Source of the DNA: Deinandra increscens subsp. villosa
Lineage: Eukaryota > Streptophyta > Magnoliopsida > Asterales > Asteraceae
Length of the DNA: 64,000 bases
Assembly: GCA_039602395.1 (NCBI GenBank)
Contig: JBCNJP010000025.1
Location: 53,542,555-53,606,554, forward strand
Direction: 5' to 3'
The position numbers and the translations under genes were made by a program. Of this stretch, positions 44,049 through 54,122 are shown one piece after another. A model generated the notes under the pieces. It ran no database searches. It saw only the letters and a list, made by a program, of their open reading frames with translations, and was not told where the DNA came from. Every line of letters starts with the position of its first letter. Within the stretch, counting starts at the first letter, position 1.

Positions 44049-44519
44049 AGACAAATTTAATATAGTTAGAATCAAACATTGTAAAAAACAAAAGAAATAA
44101 TGATGTGTGAATGTATCCAGTACTGATTGGTTACATATTTAATATAGTTAGATATAAATCATATATTAGTATATATTTCTTGCATGAAATTTAGAACATT
44201 ATATGATTCTGGGTCACCACTCCCCTACTAATCTGGAACTGAGTTAACTGGGTCTTGGGTCACCCCTCCGGACCTGATATGAATCAAGACTTGGGTTTTT
44301 ATCAAGATGAGTCCCCAAGGGGACATCCTGTTGGTAAAAGGTGTACTCCCCAACCAAAAAGTTGTGACTTGTGGATTCATCCCAGAAAATCTAGATGTAT
44401 TGCTGTTAAAAAGAAGAAAATGAAATGTGAAATCCATGTTAATTCTAAGAGAATTTCTAAAGTAAATATAAGTGAATGTTATGCAACTAATTGTGTTTTA
44501 GTCGATCGAAGCATAAGCT

Positions 44520-44727
44520 CACAATGTATTGTTGTTGAAGTTACAAAACAACATGTATTTAATCATACCAGGTTTAAAAGATCAAGGACATATAGATTTA
44601 CTTCTTCTAATTTGACACTATATTTAGGTTGTAAACATTTGATTATATCAGTGTGTGTTAAGTCATTATCCATTTCTTTACCACCCTTCTTCCTATTCAA
44701 GACCTCAGCGATCCTCTCCACTAATCC
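44520..44727 (-). pseudogene. Possible exon-like fragment in CACTA
   Basis: On the minus strand, after ACATTGTAG (44736-44728), a frame reads LVERIAEVLNRKKGGKEMDN and continues about 35 residues to a stop. The opposite strand also has a 163-codon open frame (44255-44746) with no recognisable content. I cannot tell which, if either, was ever coding. Confidence 0.3.
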
Positions 44728-44950
44728 CTACAATGTTGAAATATAATAACCAATAAAATATCATTAATGTACTACAATTTCACTTGCTAGCTACCCAAGT
44801 TTGAAGTCACAGGGCTACCGTATAGCAGCATGTAACCCGTGAAAATGAGATCACTGGAAACAAAATTTGAAGTGAATTTAGTATGCTTGGACTATAAAAG
44901 TAAGCAAAATTATTTGACCATGAGGTATTTCAGGAAATTGGAGACATTAC

Positions 44951-45065
44951 ATCATCAAAATCAGCTGCAACACCAATAGGCATTGACAATACTTCCTATA
45001 TTTGTTTTATGTTTTCGGTCTGTTCATTTATCTCATCCATTGTTTTGTCAACATCATTGATATTC
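44951..45065 (-). pseudogene. VPS32: Captured SNF7/VPS32 (ESCRT-III) exon
   Basis: On the minus strand, TATGCAG (acceptor) precedes codons for NINDVDKTMDEINEQTENIK then QI-stop-EVLSMPIGVAADFDD, and GTAATG follows as donor. Plant SNF7/VPS32 proteins have NIDDVDKTMDEINEQTENMK and QIQEALS.P.GAA.DFDED at this position, the helix that leads to the C-terminal acidic part. A TAG replaces the conserved Gln. Exon boundaries and flanking intron sequence are kept, so genomic DNA was captured. Confidence 0.92.
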
Positions 45066-45659
45066 CTGCATAATAAAAACGCATAAACAAAATGTTATCC
45101 ATCCAAAGTCGCTACCTCACCTTGAGACTTCAACAAAAAAAAATGACAAAACCCACTCTCACTTATCGCCGTTAAAGTATATACCCAAAATGAACAAAAA
45201 AAGAATGAGACAACATCAATGATATAGGCTGAACTTTCCTAGATATACAACTAAAGTTAAAGCAATAATTCTGATAAAACTATCCCGGTAAGAAAAAACT
45301 GATACAAATGAATGAAAATGCATAATCGCTCAAGCAATATACTGCTAAGTTTTCAAGCATATAAACAAGTGTCTAACTTGTGATTGGGCCTCAAGGAAGA
45401 AAATGGACCATTACATATGGTCTTACAAGCATAAGCATGATCTGACCCAGAATGTCTCTAAGGTTTGGGCTTTATCAAACAATTGTATGTACTTGGGCAT
45501 TTCATCGAACATGTGGTGTGCAACATTTAATCAAGCAAAACTATAAGCACATTCATGCAATCTCATACCCAAACTCACAACATTAATCAAGTTATGACGA
45601 GTTCTACAACTGATTTTGGAAGATAAGCACCAATATATGGTCCAATATGTAAAAGTGAT

Positions 45660-45885
45660 TTACCTGTTTGTAATTCCAAGCAGACTAGGATAATCCAACA
45701 ACTGTTAGATCAATTGAAATCAGAAAACAACAATTGTTGCTCAATTCCACACGGAAATCACCAACTAAAATGTTAATCTCAACCCCAAAATGGCAGCTTA
45801 TGAATTGTTACTTGTTTGTAATTCCAAGCAGAAATGACGCCTAATAAGAATCATTACCTGTTTGTAATTCCAAGCAAAAACAAGG
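45660..45885. repeat. TGTTTGTAATTCCAAGCA dispersed direct repeat
   Basis: The word occurs at about 45665, 45810 and 45860, each followed by A- or G-rich sequence. It may be a subterminal or captured-intron repeat within CACTA. Confidence 0.6.
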
Positions 45886-46008
45886 CATGTTTTGAAGCAA
45901 ACCCTTAACAACTATTAGCCTACCTGTTCACTATTATTAGCCAGTAGCCCCTTAAAAGGTGTTGCGTAATCTTGTTTCTTATGATATAAATGTTATCATA
46001 AGGGGCGT

Positions 46009-46398
46009 TCGACCCTTAGACCGGCGGACATCCTGGTGTCTGGGTGGTCAAGGGGGAAGCAGGCCTGCATCGATCTGACTGGGCTCTCTCCCCTTGTGGG
46101 CTTTGGCTCTGGAGTTTTCACGGCGGGGCAGGCTGCTGCTAAGGCGGCTACGGGTAAGGTGGATAAGCACAAGAAAGCATGTCTCGAGAATCAGCTTATG
46201 TTTGTCCCCTTTGCTTTTGACACGTTCGGGCACCTCGCGTCAGAGGCTGCGGACACGCTCGGGCGGATCCAAAAGGTTATGCATGGACATATAGTGACTC
46301 CTAGAGCTAAGAAACTTGTTTTTATCCGCTTAGGTTTTGTTATTCAAAAAGGGCTTGCGGCGCAGCTTGTTGCCCGCTTGCCCCGTATGTCGGACTGA
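46009..46398 (+). pseudogene. C-terminal fragment of a plant RT-associated nuclease-like ORF
   Basis: An open plus-strand frame from about 46009 to TGA 46396-46398 reads LRPADILVSGWSRGKQACID then LTGLSPLVG, and ends FVIQKGLAAQLVARLP-RMSD. I know this segment from many repeat-derived plant proteins annotated as reverse-transcriptase-domain or auxilin-like. The RPAD...G..ACIDLTG pattern looks like a PD-(D/E)XK nuclease core, which is inference. No RT precedes it. It is in the opposite orientation to the captured clathrin and SNF7 exons. Confidence 0.7.
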
Positions 46399-46559
46399 GT
46401 TGTAACCTTTATTTTGGGTGGAAATGATAATGTAATGGAAATGTTATCTATTTTTCAGTGGTTAATAAGAAGGCACGCTCACATACATATGATAGTACGT
46501 TTTTTTAAGTTAATTGTGATTTGAAATGAAAAGAAGAATACCTAAAGGGATCGAAACAG

Positions 46560-46860
46560 GGACCGTCGAGATGAGTTACCTGAGATGATGATGATGATGA
46601 TGGAGTGAAATTGAGATGAACGTCGATTAGGGACCGTCGCATTAGGTTTACGGTGGTAAGGTGTCAAATCGCCGCCGATTAGGTGGTCGATTAGGGCCAT
46701 CAGCGTAGAGGAACATCGAGGCTGGAGGGTCGAGGCCGAAACCGTCGAGGGTGAGAGGAAACCATCGGCGTTCAGATTTTGGGGTCACCGTCGAGGGTGA
46801 GGTGAGGGAAACCGACATTTTAGGGTCATCGTCGAGGGGATGGAAACCGTCGATATTTTA
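46560..46860. repeat. ACCGTCGAG repeats near the CACTA right end
   Basis: ACCGTCG occurs at about 46562, 46631, 46740, 46788 and 46846, with ATCGTCGAGG at about 46828, mostly followed by AGGGTGAG. This iterated GC-rich block lies 0.3-0.6 kb from the terminus. Confidence 0.65.
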
Positions 46861-47635
46861 GGGAAAATTTAGGGCAAAAGAGATTTTGGGGAAAATGGGG
46901 GGAAAACTTGTCATTTTGGGGAAAATTTTGGGAAATTTTTAGCAAGAAAAAAAATTAAAAAACGACATGGCTTCTTGACATGCACATTCTAAAGTGTCCT
47001 CCGTGTTTTTTTTATTATGCGACACAAATTTTATGACGCTCGAAAATGCGCATCATCTACCTTTAGAATTTTTCAAAATACGACAGATTTTTAATGACAG
47101 GCATTTTTGCGCGTCATAAATTTGTGCGTGTCATCGTTCGCGCGTCAAGGAAGGCCCTATTTCTAGTAGTGGTTGGATGGTGAATCAGCCTAAGATTCCT
47201 AAAGTTGGTTGGTCTTCTGCTGGTGAGCAATCTTAAGCAAGAGTAAAACGATCATTTAACCTTCCTGAACCACTGGTAAGTTCTCCCAAGTAATACTAAC
47301 TTCGATTTACAAAACTAAAAACACCATCTTATTTTATCTTTATTTTCTTTTCTTCTTTTTATTTTAGTGTACTTAAACATTTTCATACTAAATAGATTTG
47401 GTTAGACGTTAACAAATATAAAGTATTAAAATCCCCATTTTCCATTGTGTCCTTGATCAACCACGATTCAACTTACCACTACTATACTGCTCTACGATAG
47501 GTGCACTTACCCGTGATGTGGTGAAATAGTAGTTGTCAGTAAATTAGGTTTTATCAATTTAAAAGCTTCAAATGCTAAAAATTTTGTCACATAATAATAT
47601 CATATTTTATATATACACCACAGCACACCAATCCA

Positions 47636-47939
47636 TAGAATTTTCATCCCAAGCTTATCGCTTGGGTTGAGTATTCCTCCAACCGATACACTTGGAGCGG
47701 AAGGAAAGAGGCCGGAGATGCAGACTAGGTGTATCGCCTGCTATGTTGATCTACTCAAGTAATATGCTAGGGGACCACCAGATTCAAAAAGAAATATCCC
47801 AACCAGTGCATCCGGACCCCATATCTCCTTTACCCCCAATTCACCTTTTAACCTAAATCTACACAACCTCCTCCCTCCGATCACCTCCACAACCACCCAC
47901 CATCTCCGACCACCTACACAGCCACCACTCCCACTCACT
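47636..47939. other. Short flank between two LTR elements
   Basis: It contains CCCAAGCTTATCGCTTGGG (47652-47670) and GATACACTTGG, resembling the palindromes of the next element's LTRs (50813-50912), then a CCACC-rich stretch that continues after that element at 58342. So 47640-47940 and 58342-58700 were one locus before insertion. Confidence 0.55.
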
Positions 47940-49645
47940 ACCTCTGTAACATCCCGAAACCGAACGAATATTTTATTCATAAATAAAGAAGACGGGACGT
48001 TAGTCCATGACTTAACCCGTTATGAACATAAGGGGGTGGGGGTGGGGGGGGGGGTGTTTAAAAGATAAGTTAGATAAAATGAGATTTATTCTAAATAAAT
48101 CTCAAAGTTATGAGTGGAATTGTAACATCCCAGTTTTATTTTAAATCGGGTATATCTGTTAAATAACATGGAACAATAAAACCCCTAACTTTGTTATATT
48201 TATGTGTTATGTGAAACCACATGGGCTTATTTTACAAAATAGGACATTGTTGTTTTAAAAATTGAATATTGGAAGGTGAGGGGGCAAAAATTGTAATTAC
48301 AGTAAAGTGTAATAAACAAAAGAAGAGGAGAGAGGGCTTGAGATCGATGTCTCCTCCCCCTGGTGCGACTTCACCCTCTCAAACCCTCTCACCCAGCCGA
48401 AAATTCTGCACAAAGATGTATGGGGCTGCGATTTTCATGTACAAACTTGGAATTAGAAGTGTTGAATCAACTCCTAAACTCATCATTGGATCAAGTAAGT
48501 AAAACCTCCATGAGTTGCATGTGTAGGTCTCGAAAATTGGATCATAAATCTGCAAATTTTTTATGTTTTATGAATTGTATTATGTTAGGAACATTATTTG
48601 TTGTATAAATTTCTAGTGTGATTAGCAATTGGTGAAGTAATCACCAAATTCTCTTACTTGAACCCCCCATGCTAGATGAATACTTATGGGAGTTGTGAAA
48701 TTGGTTCTATCAACTAAATTCTAGCATGATTATGATGTTATATGATGAAATGATGATAGGTTGGTGATGAATTTCACCAAATCTATGTTTAATGGCTAAA
48801 TGGGGGTTCAAGGAATTGGGTTATGTGTGTCATACATGTATGCACACAAGGTGTTTGATAAAATGTCTAAGTGAGTTTTAATGAAAGCAAAGGAAAGTTG
48901 CCGTGAGTAAAAATCAGTTTTAGTCCTGTTTTAAAAAATTCATAGTAAATTACTCCAGCATCCAATAAGGGTGTGGCTTGTATGGTTGGAAAGGCCTTTG
49001 AGACGACTTCAACTCACTTTTATGAATCTGAAGCTGATTCGGTCATTAAGTGGGTCAAAAATAATGAATTCCGCAGCTATGCTGATTACTCAGCATGCTG
49101 TTTGGAAAAAAATAAAGTTGCTGTCATGTTTTTAAAAAACATTGTATAAAATCATAAAAAAATCGTTAGAAGGTGTACCATATATGCCTGGAAAGGTCCT
49201 TAAGTCTTCTACGTTCCATGTTTGAACATGGAATGCTGGAAAATTTATAAAATGGTCAAAATGGGATGTTACTGCAACATTGCTGAAAAATGTTGCACAA
49301 TAATTTATGTTTCTAAAAGCTAGTAAGAGCGAACAAGTTGAATTGCTTGTATATTGATAAATTGTGATATAAACCTAATATGGGTGATAACCTTAGTAGG
49401 TGACCAAGTGGAAGGAGCAAAAGGAAACCGAGTAGGAATGGTTAAAGCTCTCGAGGTAACATCTGTGTTATGTTAGACATTTTATTAACGACTCATATTT
49501 GCTACAATGATATAAAATGCACGATGTTTAGAAATGTGATAGACATGGCCTGCATGGCAAGCCATATAAGGGCGGATAAGTACAAGTCAAACAATTATAG
49601 TTAAGCTCTAAGTATGTAATGAGTCAGGAATAAATACTTAACTAA

Positions 49646-50091
49646 ATGGTTCATAGGAACCAAGGTTATATGAATATATATGACATTAGCGGTAAATGAA
49701 TCGTAAGATTCATGCTAATGAGTTAAACGGGTCAAATGATTCTAAAGGAATCATGAATATATAACATTAGCGGCAAAATGAATCGTAAGATTCACTCTAA
49801 TGGGTTAAACGGGTCAAATGAATCTAAAAGATTCATAGTATTAAGTCAAAGAATAATATTTACTAATTGATTCTTAGGAACCATAATAATGGCCAAATGT
49901 TATTGTTAGCTAATCGGTTCATAGGGACCATAACCATATGCTAATAAGTAATTAATTGACAAGGGTTTACAGGAACCAAATGCATGTGTAACATCATTTA
50001 TGTTACAAGTATTAATTATGTAAAATGTGTAATTACATACAAATGGAATAAACCATGAGCTAAATGGGTGACGAATGGTTCTAGGAACCAT
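49646..50091 (+). repeat. Covarying hairpin family, 5' LTR
   Basis: 7-bp stems with 3-5 nt loops: ATGGTTCATAGGAACCA (49646-49662), ATGAATCGTAAGATTCAT (49696-49713), ATGATTCTAAAGGAATCAT (49736-49754), TGAATCGTAAGATTCA (49779-49794), ATGAATCTAAAAGATTCAT (49818-49836) and ATGGTTCTAGGAACCAT (50075-50091), with weaker copies between. Stem sides change together. Confidence 0.75.
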
Positions 50092-50812
50092 GAAGCCTAA
50101 TGCCAAAAGGTTCTCCAATGACCAAATTTGACCATAAGCAAGATTTGGATGAATCACACAATGAATGACAAGTTGCAATGGGCGGAAATGAGGTTTAGAA
50201 CCCATGCCATGTAACAAATGAAGGAGGATCATAAATGGTTATAGAACCTAGATCCAAAATACTAAAACTTTGGTCGAATAAGGCAATGGGAGACACCAAA
50301 GGCAAGGACCCGCCTTAACGGGTCAAATGGGTACAATAACCCAAAAATGGTTGAATGAATAGATAGTGACTCACTAAAGGCTTTATAATGCATAAAAAGG
50401 TTGTCACATGAGTTTAGGATTATAATCCTTTAAAAATGTGTTATGTCCTATTGTAACAAGCACATGAAGTGCATAGAACCCTTGTAGGTCTAAATGATAT
50501 AATTAGCTTATGGAATTGAATCTTTTATACATGTTTGCCAATGGGTTATGGTAAGTTAGCTTGCAATGAGGACAGGTCAGTGGAAATAAAGTAATGGGTG
50601 TTCTAATGGGTCAACGGGTTGGTTGAACCCACAAAAGAAAAGATGAATTCATTTTGTATAAGGTATGTTACTGTGCATAAAAACATTGTAAACACTTGAA
50701 AAATGGTGGAATACCAATTGGTAAGAATCTGGTGCAAAGACAGGGCAAAGAGGCCAAAATTTGGCTAAGTATGGGACTTGCCGAAATTGGCCAGATCCCT
50801 GGAAGAATGGCT

Positions 50813-50912
50813 CCAAGCGTATCGCTTGGAGCATGTATTGAGGTAGGCGATACGCATGATGTTCCAAGCGTATCACTTGGAAGTAGAGTCATCCTAAGCG
50901 ATACGCTTGGGG
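50813..50912 (+). repeat. CCAAGCGTATCGCTTGG palindrome cluster, 5' LTR
   Basis: A perfect palindrome at about 50813-50829, a partial one near 50848, one with a single change at 50862-50878 (CCAAGCGTATCACTTGG) and CTAAGCGATACGCTTGG at about 50896-50912. The same cluster is at 57959-58057. Confidence 0.75.
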
Positions 50913-51544
50913 ACCCAATATAGATTTAATTGTTTTATTCATTGTTTAATATTATTTACCCATGGTAATGCAATAGAAACTCACTATTGAAAGTGAGTAC
51001 ATTGCAGGTAAGGTGAAAGCTTGAAGGGATGCTCGTCAAGTGCTAAAGAACCGATCACATGAAGAATGAACAAACAGTTTCGCGTTTTGGGTTAAGGAAC
51101 TTTGGTAAAAGTTGATGAACAATCTTTGGATGTCAATCTTATCAATGGTATGTTATGTAAATGTAAACCATGATGATGGAAATATGTGGTTAACAAACAA
51201 CACGTTTTGTTTAAAAAAAATTTATGGGACCAAAATTTCTATAAAGAAAATGGTTAAGTTTGACGTCAAATTGTATACGGGTGTTACAATTTGGTATCAG
51301 AGCCATGGTTTGAGAGAATTAAGTACTCGGGGAGTACTTGAACTCAAACCTTGAGCTCAGGGGAACAGGAAAAGTGATTGGTTCAAGCTTGATGAAGCGT
51401 CCGGGTAAGGTACATAACCATAAATTGATTGTTGATATTTGTGTTTAATAGGAATAATAGTTCCTGTATGCCGGTAAAGGTAGAGTTATTAGCTGTCACT
51501 CGGGGAAACACACGAGGAGGTGTTTTCACACCTGAACCGGTAAG

Positions 51545-51742
51545 TGCGTGAGTGAAGTGTCCCAGGTAGAAACGGGGTAATGCTAAGGCTAGAAACCTCG
51601 TATAAACCTGTGGGAGGATATTGGCCACGAAAAATATAATGTATGCGTGAGTGAAATATCCCAGGTAGAAACGGGGTAATGCTAAGGCTAGAAACCTCGT
51701 ATAAACCTGTGGGAGGATATTGGCCACGACCAATATAATGTA
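51545..51742 (+). repeat. 99-bp tandem duplication
   Basis: Two units (51545-51643 and 51644-51742) are nearly identical, each containing CCCAGGTAGAAACGGGGTAA. Confidence 0.92.
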
Positions 51743-52089
51743 TAAAAACCTTGCTGCAAGCAAGGGTAAATAAAAGCTGTAAGCTAAATGAAAATTTTAA
51801 CTCTGTAGATCAGTGACGGACCATGATGGTGGAGAAGCTACAGAGGAACAAAGAAGAGAGGGTTGAGAGCCCTAAATATCGGACAATTGCCCCCAAGCAA
51901 GTGGGTGAATACTCCAAAATGCATTGGGCTAGGACTCGATTACATAATGGGCACGTGCGAAGGTACAACCAGGTGGGACTACCCAACCTGGGTTACAGTT
52001 TGATAAAAGGTAATACATACGCATGTGTCTAAATCAAGTCAAATTAAGAGGTTGGACCCATGAGGTCATAATCCGAAAATTGAATATAA

Positions 52090-52401
52090 TGAATGGAAAT
52101 TGGTGAGGAACGACTCTGTAGGAGCCGTGAAGCCAATATAATGAATGGAAATTGGTGAAGAACGACTCTGTAGGAGCCGTGAATCGAATATAATGAAAAG
52201 GAAATTGGTGACGAACGACTCTGTAGGAGCCGTGAAGCCAACATAATGAAAAGGAAATTGGTGATGAACGACTCTGTAGGAGCCGCGAATCCAATATAAC
52301 GAATGGGAAATTGGTAAAATACGACTCTGTAGGAGCCGTGAAACTAATACAATTAATGGGGTAAATGGTGAAGAACAACCCAAGAGGGGTCATGAAGCCA
52401 A
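52090..52401 (+). repeat. 52-53-bp tandem repeat, six copies
   Basis: The unit contains ACGACTCTGTAGGAGCCG and GAAATTGGTGA. The first five copies are well conserved; the sixth is diverged (ACAACCCAAGAGGGGTCATG) yet keeps an inverted-repeat core. Confidence 0.9.
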
Positions 52402-52658
52402 TAAATTGAAACGAGGTTACGTTGGGACGTCTTTGGATGTACAAAGGTTGAATGAAATTGTCATAAACGAAAGATTAACGAATGACCATGGAACTAATGA
52501 GTCGAAATGGTTAAATGTTTTAATTGACAAAACCGATGAGACGGTTGAATCATGTTTATTATGCGATATCATAAATGGTTAAAAGATATCGAATTTATAT
52601 ATAATGTGGTTGACTTTAAAGTGACTCGAGATAAACCCAAGTCTAGAACTGAAAAAAA

Positions 52659-52660
<2 letters not shown>

Positions 52661-52699
<39 letters not shown>
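52661..52699. repeat. (AT)n microsatellite
   Basis: About 19 AT units directly abut the foldback MITE; a short TATATATATA continues on the other side. Confidence 0.95.
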
Positions 52700-52703
<4 letters not shown>

Positions 52704-53348
52704 TAGGATCCTGCGAAAACACATCTTTTTGTGAAAACTGCGAAAACACATATTAAAACTCACGTAACTTTTTCATACGTTAACGATTTTTCATAAAATT
52801 TGCGCCAAAAGTCTTAGAATTACTTTATCTTTAAATCTGGAGCAAAATATATAAAAAAAACTGAACGTTTTTTTCCCGTGTGATGCACATGTGCATCATA
52901 TAATTAAAAAAAGTTATAAAATGCTATTTTTTTCTTTAAATCTAAAGATAACACAACTATAAGATTCAGGGTGCAATTTCTTTTTAAACTATTAATGTAT
53001 ATCACATGTATGAGCGTTTTTTTTGGTATGATGCACATGTGCATCATTTAATAAATACGCAAAAAAATGATGAAAATATATGACATATGGTGCGACTAAG
53101 AAAAAAAAATATTAACTCATACTAAAAGTATGAGTTTTTTTTGTGATGCACATGTGCACCACACAAAAATATATTTAAAAAAAAAGCGTTAAGTTTTTTT
53201 AAACTTTTATAGGATTAAAGATAATATAGTTTTAAGACTTTTGGTGCAAATTTTTAAAAAAATATTAACGTATGAAAAAGTTATGTAGGTTTTAAGATTT
53301 GTTTACGCAGTTCTCACAAAAAAGGGTGTTTTCGCAGGATCCTTCCCC
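52700..53348. mobile_element. Foldback MITE with TA-rich target
   Basis: 649 bp. The left end GGGTTAGGATCCTGCGAAAA and the right end (inverted) GGGGAAGGATCCTGCGAAAA continue as inverted repeats for roughly 250-300 bp each, so the whole element can form one hairpin. Three GATGCACATGTGCATC-type palindromes (about 52884, 53031, 53143) lie in the arms. It is flanked by TATATATA on both sides. No coding frame. Confidence 0.85.
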
Positions 53349-53715
53349 TATATATATATGAAATGGAAAATAAGAATAGGGAGAAGCGGGTTATTACATA
53401 TGCTAGAAAACCCGTAACTCTATGAAATGACTGGACGTTTAACAAAAGGTGAGAAGTAACCTTGTTTAAACGCAGTAAAACTCAGGCTGTTGAGTCATGT
53501 GATTCCCATGAAAGTTTCGTATAACTAATAGGGAATTGAAGCTGTTAGGTGGGTGATCGACCCAACTTCATGGGTGAGACCCACAGACATGAATGATTGT
53601 GAAAGTAGGGAAGACGTTGGAAGCGACCGTTCCCGAAGACGCATAGAGGATTGCTATGCAAGTAAGTATCCTCAAAATATTTCTAAATACATGTTGAAAT
53701 GCAATGTGAACGAGT

Positions 53716-54122
53716 AAAGGTTCGTAAGAACCATAACTATGTACTAAACGTTTATGTGATTGATTAATGGTTAGTCAGAACCATGTCAATACATTAAAAT
53801 TGTTTAGAAATGATCCTTAGAGATCATAATGTTGATTATTTATTAATTGCTAGCTAAATGGTTCAAAGGACCATGGCCACATAAAAATATGTTAATATGC
53901 CAACGTACCAAATGAATAATAAATGGTTCATAGGAACCATAATCACATATTAATAGGTAAATGAATGATAAACAATTCATGGGAATTGTGTCAATAGCGA
54001 TAAGGCAAGACGGATAAGGTCTTGCTAAACGTCATATTGATATGAAGTAGCTAAATGACTCTTAGGAGCCATGGCTTAATTAAAATGTGTATATTAATGT
54101 GCAAATGATTCAAAGGAATCAT
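53716..54122 (+). repeat. Covarying hairpin family, interior
   Basis: GGTTCGTAAGAACC (53719-53732), ATGATCCTTAGAGATCAT (53810-53827), ATGGTTCATAGGAACCAT (53923-53940), ACAATTCATGGGAATTGT (53972-53989), ATGACTCTTAGGAGCCAT (54055-54072) and ATGATTCAAAGGAATCAT (54105-54122). Stem sequence varies but pairing is kept in most; loops centre on NTAG or GTAA. Confidence 0.75.

Larger units (their letters stand above)
42565..47171. mobile_element. Pack-CACTA transposon with captured host gene fragments
   Basis: Ends CACTACTACAAAAAGGCC and (inverted) CACTACTAGAAATAGGGCC. The 3-bp duplication GTT is at 42562-42564 and 47172-47174. The other LTR of the same retroelement (37076-37090) preserves the uninterrupted target. 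Subterminal CGCGTCAAG and TGACGCGC words lie at both ends. No TNP2-type transposase is readable, so it is non-autonomous. It contains minus-strand exon-like pieces of clathrin heavy chain (43744-43571) and SNF7/VPS32 (45065-44951), two unidentified exon-like pieces, and a plus-strand nuclease-like ORF fragment (46009-46398). Confidence 0.9.
35791..47630 (+). mobile_element. Non-autonomous Athila-like Ty3/gypsy element, complete
   Basis: 5' LTR 35791-37936, primer site 37944-37961, a 3-kb interior with a gag-like frame but no pol, polypurine tract AAGTGTGGGGATG (40989-41001), and 3' LTR 41004-47630 (about 2.0 kb without the CACTA insert). LTR ends are TGATATGCGC or TGTTATGCGC and CAGCACACCA. 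Flanks are ATCCC (35786-35790) and ATCCA (47631-47635), a duplication with one change. The Asp-tRNA primer site and the AAGTGTGGGGA tract are Athila-lineage features. Confidence 0.88.
41004..47630 (+). repeat. 3' LTR of the Athila-like element, split by CACTA
   Basis: LTR parts 41004-42564 and 47172-47630 make about 2.02 kb. It carries the palindrome array (41437-41690), TATAAATT (41707-41714) and the 240-bp segment that the 5' LTR lost. It ends CAGCACACCA at 47630. Confidence 0.88.
47945..51288 (+). repeat. 5' LTR of the 10.4-kb element
   Basis: After about 390 bp there is a CT-rich leader (CTCCTCCCCCT..CACCCTCTC) and a donor-like GTAAGT (48494-48499). The rest holds many GGTTC/GAACC-type hairpins (49646-50091) and a CCAAGCGTATCGCTTGG palindrome cluster (50813-50912). 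No coding domain. Confidence 0.93.

Noticed and set aside
44255..44746. 163-codon plus-strand frame within the CACTA
   Set aside because: No recognisable domain or homologue; codon content looks random and the opposite strand has an equally plausible exon-like piece. Not called as a gene.
46048..46233. Minus-strand frame opposite the nuclease-like ORF
   Set aside because: Shadow of the plus-strand frame at 46009-46398, which has a recognisable family pattern.
51383..52444. Several minus-strand frames with repeated peptide units (for example FLYIILVVANILPQVYTRFLA or LLQSRSSPISF)
   Set aside because: They are translations of the 99-bp and 52-bp tandem repeats in a non-coding LARD interior.
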